Assembly: GCF_011440305.1 (NCBI RefSeq)
Contig: NZ_JAAOIW010000002.1
Coordinates: forward strand, 674,084 to 738,083
Length of the DNA: 64,000 bases
Source: Paenibacillus agricola
GTDB lineage: Bacteria > Bacillota > Bacilli > Paenibacillales > NBRC-103111
Direction: 5' to 3'
In this document: positions 1 through 9,063 of the stretch, piece after piece
How positions within the stretch are numbered: position 1 is the first letter of the stretch
How the letters are laid out: each line of letters starts with the position of its first letter
Notes under the pieces: model-generated
The model's database searches: none
What the model was told of the DNA's origin: nothing
What the model saw: the letters and a program-made list of their open reading frames with translations, nothing else
Program-made: the position numbers and the translations under genes

Positions 1-101
1 ACCGCTGTATCCAGGAGCTCAGTTACAAGCTCGATAGGCACTTCACGATCCTGGAATCGGTGAACCGACCGTCTTTCCTTTAGAAGCTGAGTTAATTGCA
101 T
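1..101 (-). CDS. Nitroreductase family protein (N-terminal fragment, cut by window edge)
   Basis: Reading the minus strand from an ATG at 101 gives MQLTQLLKERRSVHRFQDRE followed by VPIELVTELLDTAV. This is the N-terminus typical of FMN-dependent nitroreductases, where the RRSVxxF motif binds the FMN phosphate. A GGGGG Shine-Dalgarno stretch lies 6-7 bases upstream. The rest of the gene is outside the window, so substrate and length are unknown. Two overlapping Fur-box-like sites lie 35-55 bp upstream, and the neighbouring gene is a Btr-like siderophore regulator. An iron-related flavin reductase role is therefore an inference, not something the fragment itself shows. Confidence 0.75.
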   Translation of the reverse strand, partial: MQLTQLLKERRSVHRFQDREVPIELVTELLDTA

Positions 102-135
102 CCTTTTTCCCCCAAGCCTAGTAAAAATAATAATG

Positions 136-156
136 TGATAGTAATAATCATTCTCA
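136..156. promoter_or_regulatory. Overlapping Fur-box-like sites before the nitroreductase gene
   Basis: Positions 136-150 read TGATAGTAATAATCA and 142-156 read TAATAATCATTCTCA. Each matches 12 of the 14 defined bases of the Bacillus 7-1-7 Fur box (TGATAAT-N-ATTATCA). They lie between the regulator gene and the nitroreductase start, where a repressor could block transcription of the latter. Confidence 0.6.
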
Positions 157-273
157 CTACGATATATTAAAGGAACCACCCTCGGCTGAGAATGGACTTT
201 TCTTTATTTCGCTTGGACATTTCTATAATCGTCAAGTTCTTATTGAAGCTTTTATGGATTAAATGTGAATGAG

Positions 274-1842
274 TCAGTCGGCACTAACAAGTAGTTGTGT
301 GACCATCTGCTCGACCAGGCTTTCGTTGACAACGGCATTGTAAAGCGGGGAATCATAGTTGCGAATAAATAGGCAGCGTTTCTTGAGACGGCTTGGTTTC
401 AGGATGCGCCACTGCTGCTCAAGCTCCGAGCAATAAGCTTCTGTAGTCGCGGAATGGACAAGAAACAGCACATTCTCACAATCAAGCTCCGCTACTTCCT
501 GTAAGGTATCCACTTTCATCATACTAATCTGCTTAGCCGGAGAAGGCGGGATGACCTGTAAATCGTCGTAAAAAATATCCCGCAGCTTGCGCCGTTTCAT
601 CCCGAATATATAGAAGCTGTTTTTCATAGCGTGCACGACCAGAAAAGGCTCATCGCCAAGCAAATTTTTAACATGGCGCCTTGCGTTCTCCACCTTCATA
701 TCATAATAGGAGAGCCAGCGCTCCGCTACAGAGGATAAGCCCAACAGCTCACCAATATCGATCAGGCGTTCTTTCCAGGAATATTCCTTCCAGCGCAGCA
801 CCGTGACCGGAGCTATTTGGGACAGCGCTTGATACAGCTCCTCGGATACCGGTCCGATCAGGATCATATCCGGCTCCGCACTGGCAAGCTTTTCAAGCAC
901 ATACGCTGGATGGTCCTGCCACCCCCGGTCAAAGGATAAGTAAGGTGTAATCCCAAGAACAAAGAGGTCACCTGCAAAGACCTCGTTCAAATTGGCAACT
1001 TTCCTTTTGGCGCAGGCTGTATATTCGGTCGGTGTCATCCCCATATGCTTCTTGAAAAGCCGGCTGAAATAATATTCATCACCATAACCAACAGAATGGG
1101 CCACCTCTACAATCGACCCTGGCGCATTCGCCAATAAATGGAGCGAGGCATCCAAGCGGAGCTTGGTCATATATTTGTGTGGGCTTAGCCCTGTTTGCTC
1201 TTTAAATGCGGTATAAAACCGGCTGGAGCTGGAGCCTGATGATTTGGCAAGCTCTTCAATATCCATCGGAAGATGAGATTGATCCTGCATAAACTGGCGG
1301 GCTTGTTCCACAAAAACAATAAGGTCGGCCTCCGTCTCCTTAGGCTTTTGCACGGATTCGATGAAGCTTGCGGTGAGGGCATACAAATGCGATTGAAGCT
1401 GGTAAACCAATGCCGTATTCAAGGGCTGCCCCTCGTCCATAAAATCGAGAATCCAGCTACGTAATTGCGGCATACGGTAGGGATGAAAGCCGGACTGGTC
1501 AAATAATTGGTCAAGCAGCGCACACGGCTTTTCCTTAGAGGGCGGCATCTGCAGGGCTTCCTGCATGAATCGAATCCATATAATCGTAACAGCTTGGTTC
1601 GCCGTATTCGTTAATCGGCACTGGCAATGGGCAGGCACCATAAACAGCTCACCGCTTAACGCATTGCCTTCGGAATGCTTATAGGAGGTACTTAGGGCCA
1701 CTGATACCTTGTTCTGCATGACAAAAGCAAAGCTGTATTCGTTGTCTGTGTCAATATTCAGCTGTCCGCCTTTAGCTATCTTGATCTCTCGGGTATTCAT
1801 ATAAGTTAAGGGTAATTGACGAATTCGTTCCGTCTGAGGCAT
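274..1842 (-). CDS. Btr-like AraC regulator with siderophore-binding-protein domain
   Basis: A 522-residue transcription activator of the kind represented by Bacillus subtilis Btr, which senses a ferric siderophore directly and turns on its uptake. The N-terminal part (about residues 10-150) is a cupin-like region. An AraC double helix-turn-helix lies at about 185-280 (segments IEELAKSSGSSSSRFY and VEVAHSVGYGDEYYFSRLF). The last 230 residues resemble FecB/BtuF periplasmic binding proteins (LEKLASAEPDMILIGP) without a signal peptide, so this domain works in the cytoplasm. The start at 1842 has the ribosome site AAAGGAGGG. A strong Fur box lies about 100 bp upstream, which fits repression by iron. 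No siderophore transporter is visible in the window; it may lie left of position 1. Confidence 0.85.
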   Translation of the reverse strand: MPQTERIRQLPLTYMNTREIKIAKGGQLNIDTDNEYSFAFVMQNKVSVALSTSYKHSEGNALSGELFMVPAHCQCRLTNTANQAVTIIWIRFMQEALQMPPSKEKPCALLDQLFDQSGFHPYRMPQLRSWILDFMDEGQPLNTALVYQLQSHLYALTASFIESVQKPKETEADLIVFVEQARQFMQDQSHLPMDIEELAKSSGSSSSRFYTAFKEQTGLSPHKYMTKLRLDASLHLLANAPGSIVEVAHSVGYGDEYYFSRLFKKHMGMTPTEYTACAKRKVANLNEVFAGDLFVLGITPYLSFDRGWQDHPAYVLEKLASAEPDMILIGPVSEELYQALSQIAPVTVLRWKEYSWKERLIDIGELLGLSSVAERWLSYYDMKVENARRHVKNLLGDEPFLVVHAMKNSFYIFGMKRRKLRDIFYDDLQVIPPSPAKQISMMKVDTLQEVAELDCENVLFLVHSATTEAYCSELEQQWRILKPSRLKKRCLFIRNYDSPLYNAVVNESLVEQMVTQLLVSAD

Positions 1843-1938
1843 GTTAGACCCTCCTTTGTAGGGATAGAACCGGGCAATCCAGCGATAGCCTAGTCACCCA
1901 TTAGTGGTTCGCCAGCAGCCACTTCAAGGACAATTTAA

Positions 1939-1953
1939 TGATAATGGTTATCA
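1939..1953. promoter_or_regulatory. Fur box upstream of the Btr-like regulator
   Basis: TGATAATGGTTATCA matches 13 of the 14 defined bases of the 7-1-7 Fur box and sits inside a longer palindrome (AATGATAATGGTTATCATT). It lies about 97 bp before the regulator start at 1842, a normal place for an iron-dependent operator. Confidence 0.8.
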
Positions 1954-2021
1954 TTTATATTTTATCTGTTTTCGGTTGATGATACAAGTTCTGAGGGATG
2001 GAAAAGCTAGTGAAAACAGGC

Positions 2022-2056
2022 AAAAAAAAGCACCAACCCTTCAAGGGGCTGATGCT
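2022..2056 (-). terminator. Rho-independent terminator of the PhyH gene
   Basis: On the minus strand AGCATCAGCCC, loop CTTGAA, GGGTTGGTGCT forms an 11-bp stem with G-U pairs, followed by eight T residues. It lies about 25 bp after the stop codon of the PhyH gene. Confidence 0.85.
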
Positions 2057-2078
2057 CATTCATAATCTGGAATCTGGA

Positions 2079-2888
2079 TTAATGCGGGTAGGCGATATCA
2101 TGCTCGATGCCGCATGGGCCTCCGTCAGGATTGGCTTGTAGATCCACCGGAGTTCCGTCCATTCGGAACAAAGGCCGGTAATGGCTGCTAATATGCGTAG
2201 CGGATTCATTGGCATAATGGGAAATGAACGCCCTACGGAAGCGATCCTTCGTTTTATTGCGGTACGATCCATGGATCAAATTACCGTTAAAGAACAGCAC
2301 ATCGCCTCGATCCATCACGGCCGGAACCGCCTTTTGATCCTTCGGTGGCTTTACATAATGCGTCGTAAACGATTCATTCGCATCCGATACGTCGGGACAA
2401 ACGGTTTCGTATTGATTCGTTTTAGGTACGACGAGCAGCCCGCCGTTTTCCTCATTGGCCGGATCAATCGCAGTCCAAGCCGCAATACAGTTTCCAGGCT
2501 CAACTTTGAGGTAAAAATTATCCTGATGCAAGGCTTGCCCGCGGGAGCCTGGAGGCTTGTAATAAAACATGCTTTGTGCAGCAAGCGGCTCCTCCTCGAA
2601 TAAGTCTGCCAGTAGTTCCATGACAGGCTGGTGCAGCATATACCTTTTGGCTGTTTCATTAAAGCGGTGCGGGTGCATCACACGAGGATACTGCTGTAAA
2701 GGGTCGGATGCTTCGGCTTGCAGAACAGGCTCAAAATGGCCGGGAATGCTCTGATGGCTAATTTCCTCAAAGGTGCGGTCGATCTCGGCCAAATCCTCCT
2801 CGGAAAACAACCCTTTTACAAGTAAATAACCCTCTGTTTCAAAATGCTGCTTTTGTTCCTTGGTCAGCTTGCGCAGCTCATAGGACAT
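2079..2888 (-). CDS. Phytanoyl-CoA dioxygenase (PhyH) family protein
   Basis: A 269-residue Fe(II)/2-oxoglutarate-dependent oxygenase of the PhyH superfamily. The iron-binding triad is visible as H121-x-D123 in ALHQDNFYLK and H206 in NGNLIHGSYR. An arginine-rich stretch (KDRFRRAF) just after it probably holds the 2-oxoglutarate. Length is normal for the family. The gene starts with a clear GAGGAGGAAC ribosome site, runs alone, is closed by its own terminator, and is divergent from an AraC regulator (3136) that may control it. The substrate cannot be read from sequence. Bacterial members act on lipids, siderophores, osmolytes and natural products. A second PhyH-family gene lies at 25984; the two share only the fold motifs. 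Confidence 0.85.
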   Translation of the reverse strand: MSYELRKLTKEQKQHFETEGYLLVKGLFSEEDLAEIDRTFEEISHQSIPGHFEPVLQAEASDPLQQYPRVMHPHRFNETAKRYMLHQPVMELLADLFEEEPLAAQSMFYYKPPGSRGQALHQDNFYLKVEPGNCIAAWTAIDPANEENGGLLVVPKTNQYETVCPDVSDANESFTTHYVKPPKDQKAVPAVMDRGDVLFFNGNLIHGSYRNKTKDRFRRAFISHYANESATHISSHYRPLFRMDGTPVDLQANPDGGPCGIEHDIAYPH

Positions 2889-3135
2889 GCTTGTTCCTCC
2901 TCATCTGTAAAAACCTTCATCACTGGCTTGAACTCATATTTAAACTTAATCTCATATAAGTATCATAGATCGATTTCCACAAAATCAGAAGTAACAATGA
3001 TGCTAATTAATCCTACAATCCTGCTATACCCCTAGAACATATTGCAAGGTTGGGGTAAGCTAGTAGTAAAGAAAACCCTTTGGTAGCCTACGTATCCACA
3101 GAGCTATACACTAAATAGGAGAGGAGCAATAGGTC

Positions 3136-3957
3136 ATGCAATTCAGCCGTAGCAATTACAGCCATAACTCGAATTCTGAGGAAGCGGTTGTTCGTACCGT
3201 AATTGCCGGCCATTTTAACGAGCCGGACAGCTACGTCACCAAGAGGCCGCAGGGCCGAAACGACTGGCTTCTTACGTTTACGCTCGGCGGAGAAGGTTAT
3301 TGGCTGGCAGGTGGCAAAGAGCAGCTATGCCACACCGGCGATCTGACGCTGCTCAAACCGGGGGCTCCCCACCAATATGGAACCAGCAAGGGACAAACCT
3401 GGCATTTTGTTTGGGTCCATTTCCCCGTAAAGCTGGCAGAAAGCAATCTGCTTCCAGAAGACGAGGAAGAGCTCTCCGTGCAGCATATCGATAATGAATT
3501 TACCCGCGAACGGATTCACAATGCGTTCATTCGTATTCTTACCGACTCCAGAGAGCGCGGGGAATATGGATATGAGCTGTGCAGCAGCGCCTTGCGGGAA
3601 ATTCTGCTGCTGCTCGCGCAAAAGAAAAACCGCGCTATCGACTCCCGAGTCGAAGAGACGCTCCATCTACTTTCACAGCATATGAGGGAGCAGCTTAAGA
3701 TCGACGATATTGCGAGGAAGGTCGGGCTTTCTCCATCGCGGCTGTCCCATCTGTTCAAAAGCGTCACCGGCCAATCGATTGTCGATACTTTGAATCAAAT
3801 GAGGATCCAGCAGGCGGCGCTATTGCTGGAGCATACCGATCGAAGTGCATCCGAAGTAAGCCATGACGTGGGCTTCCAGAATTACAACCATTTCATGAAC
3901 CAATTCCGCAAATGGTACGGCGTCAATCCGAGCACGTTCAGGCGAAAAGCTCTTTGA
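3136..3957 (+). CDS. AraC family transcriptional regulator with cupin domain
   Basis: A 273-residue regulator with an N-terminal cupin sensing domain (about residues 20-130; GDLTLLKPGAPHQYG is the typical barrel edge) and a C-terminal AraC DNA-binding domain (about 170-270; IDDIARKVGLSPSRLSHLFK and ASEVSHDVGFQNYNHFMNQF). Members of this type sense sugars and activate neighbouring catabolic genes. The start has the ribosome site AGGAGAGGAG. It is divergent from the PhyH gene and convergent with the glycosidase-like gene at 4083, so either could be its target. A shared hairpin terminator lies downstream. Confidence 0.88.
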   Translation: MQFSRSNYSHNSNSEEAVVRTVIAGHFNEPDSYVTKRPQGRNDWLLTFTLGGEGYWLAGGKEQLCHTGDLTLLKPGAPHQYGTSKGQTWHFVWVHFPVKLAESNLLPEDEEELSVQHIDNEFTRERIHNAFIRILTDSRERGEYGYELCSSALREILLLLAQKKNRAIDSRVEETLHLLSQHMREQLKIDDIARKVGLSPSRLSHLFKSVTGQSIVDTLNQMRIQQAALLLEHTDRSASEVSHDVGFQNYNHFMNQFRKWYGVNPSTFRRKAL

Positions 3958-3985
3958 ATTCACTTCTGTGCTAGCCAAACCAAAA

Positions 3986-4031
3986 AAGGATTAAAGCCTA
4001 CTCGGTAATTCCCGAATATTCTTTAATCCTT
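3986..4031. terminator. Bidirectional terminator between convergent genes
   Basis: AAGGATTAAAG (3986-3996) pairs with CTTTAATCCTT (4021-4031), with a smaller CGG/CCG hairpin in between. It is preceded by an A run on the plus strand. It sits between the end of the AraC gene and the end of the 717-residue gene and can serve both. Confidence 0.65.
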
Positions 4032-4082
4032 AGCTTTCATCCATTCATTCCTGCATCATTCACTCTCTTGAATCATGCCTAC

Positions 4083-6236
4083 TCATTCAAACTGCCGCGC
4101 CAGCTCTACATCGGAGCGTACATCCTCGGCATAATACGTATAGCCGAAGGTACGTTTTACACGCGCCATGAAATAGGGCTTGTTGTGCTGGCTCCAGAAA
4201 AAGCCAAGCCGCTCCCAATGTCCGCAGGCTTCTTCAAGCAGGACGACCGCCTGCTCTTTGTGCGCCTTGTCGCCGTTATGCCGGTAACGGCTCAGCTCCA
4301 GCGCTGCACTAAATTTGCAGCGGTAATAGTGTCCCATAGCCGCGTAGGCTTTCAAGTCAAGCCAAGTACATTCAGCATGGCTGCCTTTGCATTCGCCTAA
4401 GTCTGTGCCTAACTGCACGGCCAGACGCTCCGTAGCCTGTGCGGATTCATCCAGTATCCGCACAATATCGACAGGCGTTTCCCGCCGGTCTTGCCTGTTG
4501 GGCTGCTCCCCGGATTTCTCATCAAGCTGCTCCTTGGCTGGCCTGTTGCTCGCGCCCACACCATTACCCTGCTCCAGTCGACCTTCCGATTCGGCACGGG
4601 CAAATTCGTTAATGCCCATAACCCCTACACCCGGCATCGGAACCCCATCGACAAAATCAAGGATCGTTTTAAATCCGCTCACCTGGGACAGGCAGCTTTC
4701 GGCATGCCATTGGAAGTCGTAATCGATCCAGAAGAGCCGGTTAACGGCTGGAATAATTCGTGAAGCGACACGCAACCCCTGCAAAAATGTCGGAGCATGC
4801 TGAGGTCCATATTGCGCTTCCAGTAAATAGGTCCAGGTCTTATCATCCGTGTCGGGATCATAAGCAAGCCGACCCCATAGCTGGAATTGTAGCAGATGGC
4901 GTTCAAAGTCATATTTCCAGGTTTTATGCCCGTGGTCAATGTGCTGAAAATCCCGCCCCCAGAGATAACCATCGGAGCCCCAATAAAACCCCTTAATATA
5001 AGGCTTAACCATACCTTTTACGTAAGCCCGCACATAGTCCGGGTCGCCCCAGCGATGGGTGAAAACATCATCATTACGCACGGTATATAGGATTTGTGTC
5101 GTAGTTAGATCAATCCCATCCCAAGCATCCCACAGCTTCTCAAACTGGGGCTCTGGATGGGAATAGCAATGCGCATTAGAATACTTCCAGCTGATATAAA
5201 ACTGCTTGGGATCAAATAAAGGCTGGACCAGCTCCTTAATTTCCTTGCCTGCACTTTGCATATTCGTCCGGTGGATGAACGGAATCGTCCTGCCGGATTG
5301 CTTGATCGCCTCCACGTACGTTTCGACGATCCATTGCTCACGCTCGTAGCCGCTGCCGTCCATCCATTCGCTTGCCGAGGTGCCCAGTCCCTTAAGCTCG
5401 GGATAAGTAAGCAGCACCTGCAGCACCATCTCACGGATATAATCGCGGATGACCTCAGACTGGCCACGGAAACGGTTAAGCGGCAGGCCGACACGATGAA
5501 TCAATTCATCGTACATATCGCCATAATCGCCAACGTTCTCCGGCAGCCCCAAGCCCTTCGCTACCTCGGGCGTCAGCCTGATGTTCCAGGTGAACAAATA
5601 AATATCGATGCCGCGGCTGGTGGCGTGACGGAACAGCTCACGGAAAAAACGTATGTTGCGGTCAATCTGTACATCACTGTAAGGGTTGGCTGCCCTGAAT
5701 TTGGAGGATACCACCATCAGATGAAAAGGATGCTCCGACCACAAGCTCAAACAATTGTAACGGTTCAGCGCCAGCATATCGATATAAGCACGCCAAAACT
5801 CGATATCCATACAGGTAGCTGTATTAAGCACAAAAGGGTCCCCATCATCAAAGGGAACATACGGAAGGTTATATTTGATGCCGCGTACGCCAAGCGCTGG
5901 CTGCCGACTGATTTCCTCACCTTGCTGCAAATCCTCGCCCCGTCCAAGCCGTTCCGCCCACTCCATGCAGCCATACATGACGCCGCGGGAGTCTGAGCCC
6001 TCGATATGGATCCGGTTTCCACTTTTATAAATACGGAAGGCTTCATTCTCATAGAGGGAAGGTTGATTCCTTAATGTAGGCATTTTCTTAATAATAATAC
6101 CATTTTCCGGCAGCAAGACCGTACCATGCCCCTCAAATTGCTCAATGAAATAGATGCCTTTCAATTGCAGGGCTTTTTTGACCTGGTCGACTCCATAATG
6201 AATCATAGCATCGCGATGATCGTAGATCAGCTTCAT
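4083..6236 (-). CDS. Glycoside-hydrolase-like protein (GH20/alpha-glucuronidase-like layout)
   Basis: A 717-residue cytoplasmic protein without a signal peptide. Residues 1-110 look like the small alpha/beta domain that precedes GH20 and alpha-glucuronidase barrels (SGNRIHIEGSDSRGVMYGCME). The middle reads like a TIM barrel (MLALNRYNCLSLWSEHPF, GIDIYLFTWNIRL, ELKGLGTSASEWMDG). The acidic residues in the last of these are the best guess for a catalytic site. I cannot assign it to a named GH family. The segment around residues 560-600 is rich in E, N, Q and R and probably disordered. The start has an AAGGAGGA ribosome site that forms the end of a tandem hairpin element (6243-6321). It may be controlled by the AraC regulator at 3136. 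Confidence 0.7.
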   Translation of the reverse strand: MKLIYDHRDAMIHYGVDQVKKALQLKGIYFIEQFEGHGTVLLPENGIIIKKMPTLRNQPSLYENEAFRIYKSGNRIHIEGSDSRGVMYGCMEWAERLGRGEDLQQGEEISRQPALGVRGIKYNLPYVPFDDGDPFVLNTATCMDIEFWRAYIDMLALNRYNCLSLWSEHPFHLMVVSSKFRAANPYSDVQIDRNIRFFRELFRHATSRGIDIYLFTWNIRLTPEVAKGLGLPENVGDYGDMYDELIHRVGLPLNRFRGQSEVIRDYIREMVLQVLLTYPELKGLGTSASEWMDGSGYEREQWIVETYVEAIKQSGRTIPFIHRTNMQSAGKEIKELVQPLFDPKQFYISWKYSNAHCYSHPEPQFEKLWDAWDGIDLTTTQILYTVRNDDVFTHRWGDPDYVRAYVKGMVKPYIKGFYWGSDGYLWGRDFQHIDHGHKTWKYDFERHLLQFQLWGRLAYDPDTDDKTWTYLLEAQYGPQHAPTFLQGLRVASRIIPAVNRLFWIDYDFQWHAESCLSQVSGFKTILDFVDGVPMPGVGVMGINEFARAESEGRLEQGNGVGASNRPAKEQLDEKSGEQPNRQDRRETPVDIVRILDESAQATERLAVQLGTDLGECKGSHAECTWLDLKAYAAMGHYYRCKFSAALELSRYRHNGDKAHKEQAVVLLEEACGHWERLGFFWSQHNKPYFMARVKRTFGYTYYAEDVRSDVELARQFE

Positions 6237-6242
6237 GGGTTG

Positions 6243-6321
6243 TCCTCCTTAGAGTTTTCGTAGAAAACTTACTTCGTAAGCGCTACTGAGTATTGCTCTA
6301 GCAAAATTTACTTCGTAAGCG
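6243..6321 (-). repeat. Tandem hairpin/Shine-Dalgarno leader element, site A
   Basis: Read on the minus strand, copy 1 (6321 to 6289) is CGCTTACGAAGTAA followed by ATTTTGC-TAGA-GCAATACT. Copy 2 (6282 to 6253) is CGCTTACGAAGTAA followed by GTTTTC-TAC-GAAAACT, and CTAAGGAGGA directly follows it and supplies the ribosome site. Each copy can form a CTTAC-GAA-GTAAG hairpin and an AGTTTT hairpin. Copy 1 is degenerate in its second stem; copy 2 is intact. Period 39 bp. The same module occurs at 25612 and 46183. Confidence 0.85.
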
Positions 6322-6699
6322 TTGGCATGCCCCATATTATCATGAATGCACACGGCAATGAATAGACACTTCTTGCTCCCTAGCCAACCTAGCAGGCTTC
6401 CTCCTTTTTTCTCAAAAAAAGCTCCTTTAGTTGCTCAACTATAAGTATTTAAGCCGAAAAGTGGACGGAAACAGCCCATAAATCGCCTTATACATCCCTA
6501 TGACAGAAATTGACCTTTGCCCATAAAACCATATCAGATGTAAGAAATCGATAATATTTCTGATTTTTCAATCCATCGATCCCCAAATTAATTTTTATCG
6601 TGCATTGCACCCTGACATCATGCTGTCAGGGTCCATGCTTTAATATAAGAAGTGTAAGGAAGAAAAAAATGTTCACCCAAATTCGAGGAGGAAATCCTA
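6322..6699. other. Intergenic region before the epoxide hydrolase gene
   Basis: No gene is seen. It holds AT-rich sequence, the upstream part of the divergent promoters, and one clear inverted repeat at 6610-6631 (CCCTGACA, loop TCATGC, TGTCAGGG) listed separately. Confidence 0.5.
6610..6631. promoter_or_regulatory. Perfect 8-bp inverted repeat upstream of epoxide hydrolase
   Basis: CCCTGACA (6610-6617) and TGTCAGGG (6624-6631) are separated by six bases, about 70 bp before the start at 6700. There is no T run, so an operator or an attenuator stem is more likely than a terminator. No matching regulator can be named from sequence. Confidence 0.45.
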
Positions 6700-7866
6700 A
6701 TGAAAACTTCTACTCCAGCTTCAAAGGCAGCAGACACTGAAATCCTACCTTTTCGCATCGCAATTCCGCAAGCAGACTTGGATGACCTGCAATACCGCTT
6801 GTCCCGTACCCGCTGGCCTGATGTGCTGCCTGGCGCTGGCTGGAAATACGGCGTGTCGCTTACATATGTGAAGGAACTGGCAACTTATTGGCAAAACGAA
6901 TATGACTGGCGTAAATACGAAACACGTCTGAATGAATTCCCCCAGTTCACGACAACAATAGATGGAGCCCATGTGCATTTCCTGCATGTCCGTTCTCCCG
7001 AGCCTGATGCACTTCCTCTAATTCTCACACACGGTTGGCCGAGCTCGATTGTGGAGTTCTTGGACCTGATCGGTCCGCTTACTGATCCTCGGGCACATGG
7101 TGGCGATCCAGCCAACGCCTTCCATCTCGTCATCCCTTCCGTGCCCGGCTTCGGCTTTTCAGGCTCGACCCTAGAGGCTGGCTGGAATATTACTCGCATT
7201 GCTAAAGCCTGGGCAGAATTGATGAAGCGTCTAGGCTACGAAAAGTACGGTGCTCATGGCAGCGACTGCGGCGCGCTTGTTTCCCGCGAAATGGGCATTC
7301 AGAAACCTGACGGTCTGCTCGGCATCCACGTGCTTCAATTGTTCTCCTTCCCTTCTGGCGATCCAGCAGAGATGGCAGATCTGTCCGCAGATGATATGGG
7401 ACGCCTTCAATTTCTAGCGGATTTTCATGAGCGGGCGGGCTTCAATGCAATTCAGCAAACCCGACCGCAGACATTGACCTATGGGCTCACCGACTCTCCG
7501 GCAGGCCAGCTCGCTTGGATTGCAGAGCTGTTTAATGGCTTTGGTGATCATGTGGACTTCGTGAATCGCGACGCTTTTCTGACGAATGTTATGCTGTATT
7601 GGCTGACCAATACTGCCGAATCCTCCACTCGCTTGTATTACGAAAATGCGCATAATAGCGAACAGACAGAGCAAGGTCCGAATACGACTCCGACGGGTGT
7701 GGCTGTGTTCGGTTATGACTTCAAATCCATGAAGCGCTTCGCAGAACGTGATAATACCAGCATTGTACAGTGGTCAGAATTTGAACGTGGCACCCATTTC
7801 GCCGCCATGGACGCGCCGGATCTTCTGGTCCCAGACCTTCAAACGTTCTTCCGTCGCTTCAGATAA
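6700..7866 (+). CDS. Epoxide hydrolase family protein (EHN-type alpha/beta hydrolase)
   Basis: A 388-residue alpha/beta hydrolase with the N-terminal epoxide-hydrolase lid domain (residues 15-115; PQADLDDLQYRLSRTRWPD is typical) found in microsomal-type epoxide hydrolases. The oxyanion motif is HGWP at 111-114, the nucleophile is D189 in GAHGSDCGALVS, and the catalytic histidine is H366 in RGTHFAAMD. Such enzymes open epoxides to diols by an ester intermediate on the aspartate. There is no signal peptide. The start has a GAGGAGG ribosome site. The next gene follows after 39 bp on the same strand, so the two are probably one transcript. Confidence 0.88.
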   Translation: MKTSTPASKAADTEILPFRIAIPQADLDDLQYRLSRTRWPDVLPGAGWKYGVSLTYVKELATYWQNEYDWRKYETRLNEFPQFTTTIDGAHVHFLHVRSPEPDALPLILTHGWPSSIVEFLDLIGPLTDPRAHGGDPANAFHLVIPSVPGFGFSGSTLEAGWNITRIAKAWAELMKRLGYEKYGAHGSDCGALVSREMGIQKPDGLLGIHVLQLFSFPSGDPAEMADLSADDMGRLQFLADFHERAGFNAIQQTRPQTLTYGLTDSPAGQLAWIAELFNGFGDHVDFVNRDAFLTNVMLYWLTNTAESSTRLYYENAHNSEQTEQGPNTTPTGVAVFGYDFKSMKRFAERDNTSIVQWSEFERGTHFAAMDAPDLLVPDLQTFFRRFR

Positions 7867-7905
7867 GAGTAGACAACTGTAAGAATCCAAAAGGAGGCTT
7901 CAATA

Positions 7906-9063
7906 ATGAGCGTGAGCGTAACCAAGACGACCCCCATTAAAGGCATGGCATGCGGAGGTGAACAGGTACCAGTGCTAGGACTACGCGCCTTGAACCGCGC
8001 CCTGCTTGCGAGGCAAATGCTGCTGAGTCGCGTAAAGCTGCCAGCACTGGATGCCATCGAGTGGTTGGTCGGTTTGCAAGCTCAAGCTCCAAATGCTCCT
8101 TACTTCGATCTGTGGACACGGATCGAAGGATTCCGACAAGAAGAGCTGTCTAAGCTCATCCAAGACAGAAAGGCCGTGCGCATCGCACTGATGCGCTCGA
8201 CCCTTCACTTGGTGTCCGCCCGAGATTGCCTAAATCTCCGCGCTTGTTTACAAGCTGTCCATGACCGCAGCTTGAACGGCGCATTCGGCAAACGCCTCGC
8301 AGGCTTAGACACTAAGTCGCTGGCAACAGCAGGCCGCGCGCTGGTCGAAGCTAAGCCTCTTACGTTCAGTGAACTCGGCAAGCGGTTAAACGAACAATGG
8401 CCCGATCGTGACCCAGCTGCTCTCGCGGCTGCTGTCAGGACCTGGGTACCGCTCGTCCAATTGCCCCCCCGCGGTCTCTGGGGGAGAGCGGCCAAGCCAT
8501 ACATACTTCTCTGGAAGCATGGCTCGGGCACCCCCATTTCCGCTGAGCCGGCAACAGAGGCGATGATTCTGCGCTATCTGGCCACATACGGCCCGGCTAC
8601 CATTAAGGACATACAGGTGTGGTCGGGACTTACCCGATTACGTGAGGTGATGGAGAGGCTTCGTCAGCAGTTGGTCATCTTCCGCGATGAGCAAGGCAAC
8701 GAGTTATTCGACTTACCCGACGCTCCACGGCCTGATGCAGATACCCAGTCCCCGCCGCGATTCCTCGGCGAGTTTGATAACATGCTCTTGTCTTATGCAG
8801 ATCGTAAGCGCATCATTGACGAGGTTTACCTTAAGCGGGTAATCACCGAGAACGGCATTATCCGATCTACGATACTCATTGACGGCTTCGTCTGCGGAAC
8901 ATGGAGGATCAAGCGAGATCAAGGGACAGCTACATTAATCATCGAGCCTTTTAAGCGACTTTCCAAACAAGAACAAAGTGCTCTAGCTGAGGAGGGAGCT
9001 CGTTTGCTAATTTTTGCAGCTGATGATCATTCCCATGACATCCAGTTCGCCCCTCTGGAGTAA
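7906..9063 (+). CDS. Winged-helix DNA-binding domain protein (PF06224 type)
   Basis: A 385-residue protein of the HTH_42 winged-helix family. Its N-terminal signature (LNRALLARQMLLSRVKLPAL, then IEWLVGLQAQAPNAPYFDLW) is very characteristic. The family includes proteins with repeated winged helices implicated in DNA repair and stress, but the role of most members is unknown. The start has an AAAGGAGGC ribosome site and lies 39 bp after the epoxide hydrolase stop. No metal or nuclease motif is visible. Confidence 0.8.
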   Translation: MSVSVTKTTPIKGMACGGEQVPVLGLRALNRALLARQMLLSRVKLPALDAIEWLVGLQAQAPNAPYFDLWTRIEGFRQEELSKLIQDRKAVRIALMRSTLHLVSARDCLNLRACLQAVHDRSLNGAFGKRLAGLDTKSLATAGRALVEAKPLTFSELGKRLNEQWPDRDPAALAAAVRTWVPLVQLPPRGLWGRAAKPYILLWKHGSGTPISAEPATEAMILRYLATYGPATIKDIQVWSGLTRLREVMERLRQQLVIFRDEQGNELFDLPDAPRPDADTQSPPRFLGEFDNMLLSYADRKRIIDEVYLKRVITENGIIRSTILIDGFVCGTWRIKRDQGTATLIIEPFKRLSKQEQSALAEEGARLLIFAADDHSHDIQFAPLE

